Positions 1-5,918 of a stretch of DNA of 11,794 nucleotides are shown here, piece by piece. Both the position numbers and the translations under genes were made by a program. How positions within the stretch are numbered: position 1 is the stretch's first letter; each line of letters opens with the position of its first letter. A model generated the notes under the pieces. The model made no database searches. It worked only from the letters and a program-made list of their open reading frames with translations, and was not told the DNA's origin. Origin of the DNA: Bacillota bacterium (lineage in GTDB: Bacteria; Bacillota; Clostridia; Lachnospirales; Cellulosilyticaceae); assembly GCA_023457875.1 (NCBI GenBank), contig JAEXBC010000306.1:1-11794 (forward strand), given 5' to 3'.

Positions 1-1078
1 CAAAATGCACTTTTTCCACCACATCAAGGGTATCTAAGAAATCTTCTTCCGTTTCGCCTGGAAAACCAACAATTATATCAGAGGTAAGCTCCACATCTGG
101 CATTGACGCTTTTATTTTTTCTACCAATTTCAAATAACTCTCCTTGGTGTAACGGCGATTCATCTTTTCAAGCAGCCTAGTGCTTCCAGACTGAAACGGT
201 AAATGAACACTTTTACAAGCTTTATCACATTTTGCCATCACCTCTATTAGTTCATCACTTAAGTCCTTAGGATGAGAGGTCATAAAACGAATTCGCCTAA
301 GGCCCTCTATCTGATTGAGTTCTTCTAATAGCTGTGCAAAGCTAATGGGCTGTTCAAGATTCTTACCATAGGAATTAACATTTTGTCCAAGTAAGGTGAC
401 TTCTTTTACGCCTTGGCTAACTAAGGATTTTACCTCCGCGATAATATCCTCCTTCTTACGGCTACGTTCTCTTCCTCTTACATAGGGCACAATGCAATAG
501 GTACAGAAATTGTCACAGCCATACATGATATTCACGCATGCCTTAAAGGGATATTTTCTGGCATCTGGTAAATCCTCTACAATGTCTTGGTAGGAATCCC
601 AGATATCTATCACATTTTCTCTTGTTTCTAACCTGGTGTGTAAAAGCTCTGGTAATTTATAAATATTATAGGTACCAAAGATAATATCTACGTAATTATA
701 TTTTTTCTTAAGGGTATCTAATACAATGTCTTGTTGCATCATACAACCACATAGCGCAATGATGAAATTGGGATTATCTTTTTTTCGTTTTTTCAATGCG
801 CCTAAACGACCATAAATTTTAAGTTCAGCATTTTCACGTACACAGCAGGTATTATAAATAATAAAATCAGCCTGATCCTCTTTGTCAGTTTTTAGGTAGC
901 CTATTTTCTCCAACATTCCCTCAATTTTCTCTGAATCTCTGGCATTCATTTGGCAGCCAAAAGTAGAAATGCAGTAATGAAGGCCTTTACCTCTTATATG
1001 TTGTGCTAATATATCAATCATCTCATTTTGGCGCTTCGCCTCTTGAGTAGAAACTTGAATCACTTTTCTTTCACCCAT
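1..1078 (-). CDS. miaB: tRNA-2-methylthio-N6-dimethylallyladenosine synthase MiaB (3' end outside window)
   Basis: MiaB is a radical-SAM methylthiotransferase that adds the 2-methylthio group to i6A37 of tRNAs reading UNN codons. About 359 codons are visible; the C-terminal part, including the TRAM domain, lies beyond base 1. The N-terminal MTTase domain shows TFGCQMN (Cys42), YNTCCVREN and ALCGCMMQQ, which supply the cysteines of the auxiliary iron-sulfur cluster. The radical-SAM motif is Cys188-x3-Cys192-x2-Cys195 in GCDNFCTYC, followed by IVPYVRGRE. The typical [10 protein letters not shown] and [12 protein letters not shown] blocks follow. The roughly 30-residue extension before the first cysteine domain is usual in Firmicute MiaB. 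The ATG at 1078-1076 has AGGAGAGA at 1085-1092 upstream. MiaB is favoured over the paralogues RimO and MtaB by the [17 protein letters not shown] pattern. The frame is open throughout the visible part. Confidence 0.96.
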   Translation of the reverse strand, partial: MGERKVIQVSTQEAKRQNEMIDILAQHIRGKGLHYCISTFGCQMNARDSEKIEGMLEKIGYLKTDKEDQADFIIYNTCCVRENAELKIYGRLGALKKRKKDNPNFIIALCGCMMQQDIVLDTLKKKYNYVDIIFGTYNIYKLPELLHTRLETRENVIDIWDSYQDIVEDLPDARKYPFKACVNIMYGCDNFCTYCIVPYVRGRERSRKKEDIIAEVKSLVSQGVKEVTLLGQNVNSYGKNLEQPISFAQLLEELNQIEGLRRIRFMTSHPKDLSDELIEVMAKCDKACKSVHLPFQSGSTRLLEKMNRRYTKESYLKLVEKIKASMPDVELTSDIIVGFPGETEEDFLDTLDVVEKVHF

Positions 1079-1330
1079 CTTTATTCTCTCCTATACGTTC
1101 CTCTTCTTGTACTTTTTGCTTTCTTAATTCTTTTTATCTTCTTTGCTACTTCTCTTGTGCTTCTTATACTTCTTGTTTTGCTTGTCGTTCTTTTTATTCA
1201 TTCTTTTAATTGTTGCTCTTTATTATGACGTTTTATTAGTTCTTTTTTAATTCATACTTACTTCTTTCTCACTTCATTCATTTTATTATTTCTTAGCTTA
1301 TCGTTTTATTGTATCTTATTTATTATTTCT
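1079..1330 (-). other. Long purine-rich untranslated leader of miaB
   Basis: Between the predicted miaB start of transcription (about 1329) and its start codon, the transcript is strongly purine-rich and mostly A. The complementary plus strand is T and C over nearly 250 bases. The leader contains short degenerate repeats of the AAGAAG and ACAAGAAG kind and several tiny reading frames. One is a 25-codon lysine-rich frame at 1201-1124 without a convincing ribosome binding site. I see no riboswitch fold, terminator or T-box. A plus-strand reading frame through this stretch encodes only a low-complexity Leu/Phe-rich peptide and is not a gene. Confidence 0.5.
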
Positions 1331-1335
1331 TTCTC

Positions 1336-1364
1336 ATTTTACATGATATAACAGTATCTTTCAA
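1336..1364 (-). promoter_or_regulatory. Sigma-A promoter for miaB
   Basis: On the minus strand TTGAAA (1364-1359) and TAAAAT (1341-1336) are separated by exactly 17 bases, each one mismatch from consensus. Transcription would start near 1329, about 250 bases upstream of the miaB start codon. Confidence 0.7.
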
Positions 1365-1460
1365 TGGATAATCGCCCTTGATAGGTGAAATAAAAACATA
1401 AATTCCCATGTAAGATTATCGGCTTTTTGCAAAAAATAAAAAGAAAGGAGCTGATTAAAA

Positions 1461-1607
1461 ATGCCTAAGGACAGTCAAGTAGACCCAAAAGAAGTACGTA
1501 TGAAAAAATGTAATGGTCAAACTCCTCTTACATCAGAGGAAGCTAAAAACCATAATCGAACAAGTAAAAAGCACTCCATTAAAAGTGAAGGCTATGGTAA
1601 TCATTAA
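1461..1607 (+). CDS. Small hydrophilic protein of unknown function, 48 residues
   Basis: A 48-codon frame starts with ATG, and AAAGGAG (1444-1450) lies 10 bases upstream. The product is hydrophilic and basic by count (8 Lys and 2 Arg against 6 acidic residues, plus 3 His). It has one Cys (position 17), no predicted membrane segment or signal peptide, and a Gly-Tyr-Gly-rich C-terminus. It is probably largely disordered. I do not recognise the family. Small basic or hydrophilic proteins of this kind in spore-formers are often sporulation-related, but nothing here proves that. I found no convincing sigma-A promoter in 1341-1440 on this strand. The gene is divergent from miaB and convergent with the ECF operon, with a terminator at 1691-1737. 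The strong ribosome binding site and matching terminator are the main reasons to call it real. Confidence 0.65.
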   Translation: MPKDSQVDPKEVRMKKCNGQTPLTSEEAKNHNRTSKKHSIKSEGYGNH

Positions 1608-1690
1608 GTAGCGCCCTAGTCATCACCTATCCAAGAAAAAAATGAAGCTATAAAAAGCAATCTGTTAAGTAAGCTCATCTTAAAATGACA

Positions 1691-1737
1691 AAGGGCTATT
1701 AGTGGTCATCTAAGTACAATGCCACTAATAGCCTTTT
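1691..1737. terminator. Bidirectional intrinsic terminator between the small plus-strand gene and ecfT
   Basis: GGCTATTAGTGG (1694-1705) pairs perfectly over 12 bp with CCACTAATAGCC (1722-1733), with a 16-base loop. On the plus strand it is followed by TTTT. On the minus strand the stem is followed by CTTTGTCATTTTA, a weaker U tract. It sits 12 bases past the ecfT stop codon and about 85 bases past the small plus-strand gene, so it probably serves both convergent transcripts. Confidence 0.85.
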
Positions 1738-1749
1738 GTAAATCCTATC

Positions 1750-2508
1750 TTATAAAATAAAGCTGACCATCAATAGTGCAATAAGATAAATACCCACTAA
1801 TCCATCACCTGATGAAGCCTTAATTTGTTTATATCTAGAGCGTTGTGGTGAATTAAATCCTCTAATCTCTAGGGTAATCGCTTGCTTTTCTATTTTTCTA
1901 ATGGAAGAGATCAATAGTGGCATGCTCATTGGAATAATCACCTTGATCTTTTTAAATATATTCTTTGTATCTAAATCACAGCCTCTGGCAACCTGTGCTT
2001 GGATGATTTGGTTCATTTCATTTGAAAAAGTAGGGATAAACCGAAGGGCTGTCGTAAGCACAAAGGCATATTTGTAGGGTATATGTAATTTATCTACCAT
2101 TTCCGATGACAAATCATTAATGGGGGTAATCATAATCATTACGGACAAAGGAAGGAGTGCCCCGCTCATACGAAGCGCTAATAATAGTCCTGATAGGAGA
2201 CCCTTATCCGTTATCGTAATCACGCCTAGTATTCCAAAAAGCTTATTTCCCTCATTCATTAATAGCATCTGAAACAACATCAGAAAAAGTCCTAGAATAA
2301 AAAACATCTTAAATACGCCCTTGGCTTCTTTATAGGTGCCACTGCCTATAGTAACTGCCACATTAAATAGTACGATGGCTGTTAAAAAATAAAGGTTCTC
2401 ACACATAAAGCAAGCTACACAGGTTAATACTGCCCAAATAAGCTTTGTTAGAGGATGTAGCCTATGAAAAAAAGAGTCACCCGCTACATACTGCATCACT
2501 TGTTTCAT
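1750..2508 (-). CDS. ecfT: ECF transporter transmembrane (T) component, EcfT/CbiQ family
   Basis: This 252-residue protein is the membrane coupling subunit that links two ATPases to the substrate-binding S component. The N-terminal GDSFFHRLHPLTKL motif (10-23) is typical of EcfT and CbiQ. Several hydrophobic segments follow (about 24-53, 66-84, 103-128, 145-160, 236-252). The two coupling-helix motifs that contact the ATPases are present: ARG at 174-176 (AQVARG) and IRG at 215-217 (LEIRGF), where Ala or Ser is more usual at the first position. It is the last gene of the operon. Its ATG overlaps the stop of the preceding ATPase gene as ATGA, implying translational coupling. The length fits the family (about 250-270). 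Confidence 0.94.
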   Translation of the reverse strand: MKQVMQYVAGDSFFHRLHPLTKLIWAVLTCVACFMCENLYFLTAIVLFNVAVTIGSGTYKEAKGVFKMFFILGLFLMLFQMLLMNEGNKLFGILGVITITDKGLLSGLLLALRMSGALLPLSVMIMITPINDLSSEMVDKLHIPYKYAFVLTTALRFIPTFSNEMNQIIQAQVARGCDLDTKNIFKKIKVIIPMSMPLLISSIRKIEKQAITLEIRGFNSPQRSRYKQIKASSGDGLVGIYLIALLMVSFIL

Positions 2509-3317
2509 AGCCGTTTCCTTCCTTTCATCACTTCTACCATTCCTTCAGCTGTATCGGCTCCTTCAAAGTCATCTTTAAGTTTTATCATCAGCTGAAAAAG
2601 CTGTGGTGGCATAATACCTGCTAGCATAAGGCTTTTCTCATTAAGAAAAATCTCCCTTGTGCTACCATCTTCTAATATATTTCCGTCATATAAAATAATC
2701 ACCCGCTTTGCAAAGTCTTGGACAACCTCCATATCATGTGACACGATAATAACAGTTGTCCCCTTTTCATTAAGGGTTCTTACAATTTCCATAATCTCCA
2801 TACATTCCTTGTAATCTTGACCAGTTGTTGGCTCATCTAGTACAAGTACTTCTGTCTCTAATGCTAGGATGGAAGCTAGTGCCACCCGTTGCTTCTCTCC
2901 TTTACTTAAGTTAAAAGGACTTTCCTTTAATAAATGGGTAAGATTAAGCAGTTCGGCAATGTCATTTACCCTTTGCTCAATTTGACTTACTGACTGATCT
3001 TGATTTTTTAACCCAAAAGCAATTTCGTCGTAAACGCAGTCACAAAAAATTTGGTGGTCAGGATTTTGAAAAAGATAGCCTATGTGCTTTGCCATTTCAC
3101 TCGTCTTATGAGATTTAGTATCCATGCCATTAATGAGTACCCTACCACTTGTAGGCTTATTCATACCATTAAGTTGCTTAAGTAGGGTGGTTTTTCCTGC
3201 ACCATTTTCTCCAATTAGTGCTACAAATTCTCCCTTTTTGATCTCTAGGCTTAGGTCCTTTAGGATAAAAGGAGATTTTAAGCTATAGCGATAAGATAAA
3301 TTTTCTATTTTAATCAA
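2505..3317 (-). CDS. ecfA: ECF transporter ATPase subunit (second in operon), with atypical LSKGE signature
   Basis: ABC ATPase of an energy-coupling-factor importer, 270 residues from the start chosen here. Walker A is GENGAGKT (36-43), the Q-loop is in LFQNPDHQ (Gln84), Walker B is VLVLDE (157-162) with catalytic Glu162, and the switch His is His194 in IVSHD. The ABC signature is LSKGE (137-141) instead of LSGGQ/E. I chose the TTG at 3317-3315 because AAAGGAGG (3334-3327) lies 9 bases upstream and the protein then begins with the standard IKIENLSYRY strand. The ATG 30 bases further upstream (3347) has no ribosome binding site and adds ten residues unlike the family. The stop overlaps the ecfT start by four bases. 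The partner is the ATPase encoded just upstream. Confidence 0.93.
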   Translation of the reverse strand: MIKIENLSYRYSLKSPFILKDLSLEIKKGEFVALIGENGAGKTTLLKQLNGMNKPTSGRVLINGMDTKSHKTSEMAKHIGYLFQNPDHQIFCDCVYDEIAFGLKNQDQSVSQIEQRVNDIAELLNLTHLLKESPFNLSKGEKQRVALASILALETEVLVLDEPTTGQDYKECMEIMEIVRTLNEKGTTVIIVSHDMEVVQDFAKRVIILYDGNILEDGSTREIFLNEKSLMLAGIMPPQLFQLMIKLKDDFEGADTAEGMVEVMKGRKRL

Positions 3318-3347
3318 ATGATAAATCCTCCTTTGATGCCATACCAT

Positions 3348-4190
3348 CTATAGTGACTTTACGATTTCATAGGCTTCTTCTACATCCACAGGCATACTGC
3401 CGTGATACATACCCTCTTCTTTTAGGAGCGCTGCTAGTCTAACAACTCTGGGACAATTAATCCCTAGCGTCTCTAATTCGTTATAGTTTTCTAAGACTTG
3501 CCTGGTAGGTCCCTCCATCAGAATACTGCCTTTATCCATCACCATCATTCTTGCACAGTACTCCGCTAAAAGCATCACTTTTTGCTCTACAATAATAATA
3601 GTCATACCTTGCTTTTCATTTAACATCTTAAGTGTTTCGAAAATTAATGTACTTCCAATTGGATCAAGTTCACTGGTGGGTTCATCTAAGACAAGTAGCT
3701 TAGGTTTTTGTGCTACAGCACAGGCAATAGCCACTCTTTGCATTTGACCTCCTGAAAGCTCCGTTATATTTCTTTGCCTAAGTGCACTGATGCCACATAA
3801 ATCCAAGCTTTCTGTTATACGCTTTTCTATTTCTTCTCGCATCAAGCCTTGATTTTCAAGAGCAAATGCCACTTCCTCCTCTACACAGCTTGTAATCATC
3901 TGTGAAGAGGGATCCTGTAAAACACTCCCTACTATTTGAGAAAGCTGATGGCAAGTGCTTTCCACTGTATCATATCCTTCAATATTGACTTCTCCATAAA
4001 AAGCACCATTTCTATAGAAATGAGGTACTATCCCATTAAGTGCCATGGTAAAGGTTGACTTTCCCGCACCAGATGGACCAATAATGCCTATAAACTCTCC
4101 TTCTTGTACCGTAAGATTAATATTCTCTAGCGCTTTTTTGGCATCTTCCTCTCCAAAGTAACTAAAACTAAGATTAGTTATTTTGATCAT
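3348..4190 (-). CDS. ecfA: ECF transporter ATPase subunit (first in operon), with switch His replaced by Gln
   Basis: Second ABC ATPase of the same importer, 280 residues. Walker A is GPSGAGKS (38-45), the Q-loop is in VLQDPSSQ (Gln92), the signature is canonical LSGGQ (145-149), and Walker B is LLVLDE (165-170) with Glu170. Where ABC ATPases normally have the switch His (THD, SHD or EHK), this protein reads VEQK with Gln203; the codon is CAA. The C-terminal tail (about 230-280) is typical of EcfA. The ATG at 4190-4188 has AGGTG (4201-4197) six bases upstream. An in-frame GTG at 4199 would add only three residues and lies inside that ribosome binding site. The start overlaps the end of the S-component gene by 17 bases, indicating translational coupling. 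Confidence 0.93.
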   Translation of the reverse strand: MIKITNLSFSYFGEEDAKKALENINLTVQEGEFIGIIGPSGAGKSTFTMALNGIVPHFYRNGAFYGEVNIEGYDTVESTCHQLSQIVGSVLQDPSSQMITSCVEEEVAFALENQGLMREEIEKRITESLDLCGISALRQRNITELSGGQMQRVAIACAVAQKPKLLVLDEPTSELDPIGSTLIFETLKMLNEKQGMTIIIVEQKVMLLAEYCARMMVMDKGSILMEGPTRQVLENYNELETLGINCPRVVRLAALLKEEGMYHGSMPVDVEEAYEIVKSL

Positions 4191-4758
4191 CTTGATCACC
4201 TACTATAAGTTTTAATGGTGGATACAGTACGGTTACTAAAATACTGTTTACAAAAGCTGTTCCAAAGATAATAATGGTAAAGGCAATAATGGCTTTTGTA
4301 TTAATATCCATACCCATTAGTAACAACACCTTTAGCATTAAAAAGAATGTATAACCACTAGCCAGTGTACTGATAAAAGTAATAACAAATGGCTTTATTG
4401 AAAGCTTTCCTATCTTTAATTGAAGGGGCACGCGAATGAGTGTAATCATTACAAAGGCACCAACTACTTCGCTAACAATGTTTGCATAAGGCGTATTGCC
4501 AGGTAAGAACTGACAAATAATCCCCGAAATTAGTCCTATGATTACCGCTTCAATAAACTTAGGTTTAATCAGTAAAATAGCTAAACAATACATGGCAATG
4601 ATAAAATTAGGTTTAAGTGGAAGGCCAGCAATAATTGTGTTTGAAAAAATCTTTAGTACAGCTCCTGCGGCTAACAATACACCAATGAGTAATAACTCTT
4701 TTACCTCTAAACCTTCACCTTTTCGTTTTGATAACTGTCTTTTTTGTACTTGACTCAT
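4174..4758 (-). CDS. ECF transporter substrate-binding (S) component, TrpP-like; probable amino-acid or methionine-related uptake
   Basis: A 194-residue membrane protein with about five to six hydrophobic segments after a basic N-terminal tail. By position and size it is the S component that binds substrate and docks on EcfT. Features recalling the TrpP/ECF-S group are KELLLIGVLLAAGAVLK (20-36), LKPNF (48-52), GLISGIICQFLPGNTPYANI (75-94), and C-terminal FVNSILVTVLYPPLKLI (169-185). The ATG at 4758-4756 is chosen because AGAGGAG (4773-4767) lies eight bases upstream; an in-frame ATG at 4779 would place that site inside the gene. Transcription is under the T-box at 4868-5137. TrpP resemblance suggests tryptophan, but the T-box reads better as methionine-specific, so a MtsT-like methionine or methionine-precursor role is at least as likely. 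Family ECF-S is firm; substrate is not. Confidence 0.85.
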   Translation of the reverse strand: MSQVQKRQLSKRKGEGLEVKELLLIGVLLAAGAVLKIFSNTIIAGLPLKPNFIIAMYCLAILLIKPKFIEAVIIGLISGIICQFLPGNTPYANIVSEVVGAFVMITLIRVPLQLKIGKLSIKPFVITFISTLASGYTFFLMLKVLLLMGMDINTKAIIAFTIIIFGTAFVNSILVTVLYPPLKLIVGDQDDQNN

Positions 4759-4792
4759 ATTCCATTCTCCTCTCCCCATAGCTAGGCTTATT

Positions 4793-4828
4793 CCTTATCA
4801 CTGCTATGTTTATTTTTTTGTGATAAGG
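4793..4828 (-). promoter_or_regulatory. Hairpin in the mRNA between the T-box terminator and the S-component gene
   Basis: CCTTATCAC (4828-4820) and GTGATAAGG (4801-4793) form a perfect 9-bp stem with an 18-base A-rich loop. It lies 40 bases past the T-box terminator and 20 bases before the ribosome binding site of the S gene. It is not followed by a U tract, so it is not a terminator. It could stabilise or mark the processed 5' end of the read-through mRNA; function is unknown. Confidence 0.5.
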
Positions 4829-4867
4829 GACTGATACTGAAAAAGGAATGCGGTAGTGGGTCAACGT

Positions 4868-4904
4868 AAAAAGACCCGTCCTTGTAATAGAACAAGGACA
4901 GGTC
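4868..4904 (-). terminator. Regulated intrinsic terminator of the T-box leader
   Basis: GACCTGTCCTTGT (4904-4892) pairs with ACAAGGACGGGTC (4885-4873) over 13 bp with one G-U pair, a 6-base loop, then five T. Its 5' arm (CCTGTCCTTG) can instead pair with CAAGG and GCAGG flanking the T-box bulge, giving the mutually exclusive antiterminator. Confidence 0.93.
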
Positions 4905-5137
4905 ATCATATGCCTGCGGTACCACCTTGATTGATTGCAAAAGCAACCCACTTAACCAGAATGCCAACACATTCCTCACCCCATAACGCTGGCGATGCGT
5001 CGCTAGATACTCACTTTAATCAAAAAGCTTTCACCGCGCCCTCAAAGGACCATTTATCTATGTAGTATCTGCTATATTTCCACCATCAATAGCTCTCTTG
5101 AAGACCTTTTCATAGTTTTACTTCCTCTTCAACGGTT
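4868..5137 (-). promoter_or_regulatory. T-box riboswitch controlling the ECF operon, probably tRNA-Met responsive
   Basis: The minus strand holds a full T-box leader. The conserved antiterminator sequence AAGGTGGTACCGCAGG is at 4928-4913, stem III GGTTGC-TTTT-GCAATC is at 4948-4933, and the terminator follows at 4904-4868. Stem I base AGAGGA (5128-5123) pairs with TCCTTT (5049-5044). AGTA (5122-5119) forms the specifier-loop E motif, and CTATG (5115-5111) pairs with CATAG (5062-5058). The 3' side of the specifier loop reads ATAAATGG (5057-5050). Read as ATG followed by purine G, the specifier is Met; read as TGG, it is Trp. The antiterminator bulge TGGT implies tRNA discriminator base A73, which fits tRNA-Met and not the G73 of bacterial tRNA-Trp. 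Uncharged tRNA should stabilise the antiterminator and switch on the operon. Confidence 0.94.
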
Positions 5138-5143
5138 TATTAA

Positions 5144-5172
5144 ATAATATACCGAAATATAAACTATGTCAA
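5144..5172 (-). promoter_or_regulatory. Sigma-A promoter of the T-box/ECF operon
   Basis: TTGACA (5172-5167, perfect) and TATTAT (5149-5144, one mismatch) are separated by 17 bases. Transcription would start near 5137, just before stem I of the T-box. The promoter lies immediately after the cytidylate kinase-like gene, and I see no terminator between them. Confidence 0.88.
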
Positions 5173-5189
5173 TATATCATTAATTCTTT

Positions 5190-5810
5190 TTATTCACACT
5201 TTATCTTAATATAAGCTTTAACCAAATCCACACACTCACTACGTGTCAGACGACTGCTATTAATGCATAAATCATAATTTGCAGCATCTTTCCAGTCTTG
5301 ACCTGTAAAATAATGATAATAGGCAGCACGTCTTTTATCCATCGTTAAAATATAATTTTTGGCGTTCTTTTTGGTACTTAAATGCATTTCCTCCACTGTT
5401 CGGATACAATCCTCTAATGGGGCATGCACATAGATGCGAATGACATTATCAAAGTCCTTTAAGATGTAATCCGCACAGCGCCCTATAATCACACAGGATT
5501 CCTTTTGAGCAAGTTCCTTAATAATCTTAGCTTGGTAATTAAAGAGATTTTCGTTGGATATAAAGTCATCACGGTCAGGAGGAATCACTTCTCCTTTATA
5601 GATATTTTTTGCCACCTTATAAAGTAAGCTACTTTTCACTGTTTCATCTGCATCGGCAAATAAAGATTCATTAATACCGCTATCATCTGAAGCTAACTTT
5701 AGTAGTTGACGATCATAAAAATCTATACCTAATTCATCTGCTAATAATTTTCCAATAATACGTCCACCACTACCAAAACCTCTTGAGATGGTAATCACGA
5801 AATTTTTCAT
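5190..5810 (-). CDS. Cytidylate kinase-like family protein (PF13189 type)
   Basis: A 206-residue P-loop protein beginning MKNFVITISRGFGSGG. The ITISR-GFGSGGRIIG block (7-20) is the nucleotide-binding start typical of the cytidylate kinase-like family. Downstream FYDRQLL (31-37) and VIIGRCADYIL match the NMP-kinase core. The family is related to Cmk, which phosphorylates CMP and dCMP, but many clostridia encode these proteins in addition to true Cmk, and their substrate is not established. The ATG at 5810-5808 is chosen because GGAGG (5822-5818) lies seven bases upstream. The in-frame ATG at 5816 is only one base from that site. It has its own promoter (5866-5894) in the 108-base gap after the HD-GYP gene. 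Length is typical (about 200-215). Confidence 0.88.
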   Translation of the reverse strand: MKNFVITISRGFGSGGRIIGKLLADELGIDFYDRQLLKLASDDSGINESLFADADETVKSSLLYKVAKNIYKGEVIPPDRDDFISNENLFNYQAKIIKELAQKESCVIIGRCADYILKDFDNVIRIYVHAPLEDCIRTVEEMHLSTKKNAKNYILTMDKRRAAYYHYFTGQDWKDAANYDLCINSSRLTRSECVDLVKAYIKIKCE

Positions 5811-5865
5811 GATCATCCCTCCAATCCTTATATATAATAGATTTGCGAAACTTATTGTTAACTAT

Positions 5866-5894
5866 ATTATATGAAGATTTTTGATGAAATACAA
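5866..5894 (-). promoter_or_regulatory. Likely sigma-A promoter of the cytidylate kinase-like gene
   Basis: TATAAT (5871-5866, perfect) has TTGTAT (5894-5889) 17 bases upstream. A second possible promoter, TTAACA (5861-5856) with TATTAT (5839-5834) and 16-base spacing, lies closer to the gene and would give a very short leader. I cannot decide between them from sequence. Confidence 0.6.
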
Positions 5895-5918
5895 GTTAGC
5901 AAAATTGTTGCTATGTAT

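Noticed and set aside
1028..1228. Plus-strand frame encoding a Leu/Phe/Val-rich peptide resembling a membrane segment
   Set aside because: It is antisense to the miaB start and its purine-rich leader. The hydrophobicity follows from the T-rich strand, and there is no ribosome binding site.
1380..1631. GATAGGTGA (1380-1388) and its inverted copy TCACCTATC (1623-1631) flanking the small plus-strand gene, as possible mobile-element ends
   Set aside because: Nine bases without extension, no target duplication and no transposase. Chance is a sufficient explanation.
4538..4753. Plus-strand frame of 71 codons
   Set aside because: It lies wholly antisense to the S-component gene and has no family resemblance or translation signal.
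4715..4979. Two minus-strand frames of 63 and 78 codons upstream of the S component
   Set aside because: Both run through the T-box antiterminator and terminator hairpins, whose structure explains the sequence. They have no ribosome binding sites.
5050..5052. TGG as a tryptophan specifier codon in the T-box
   Set aside because: Not fully excluded, but the following base is not a purine and the TGGT antiterminator bulge does not match the G73 discriminator of bacterial tRNA-Trp.
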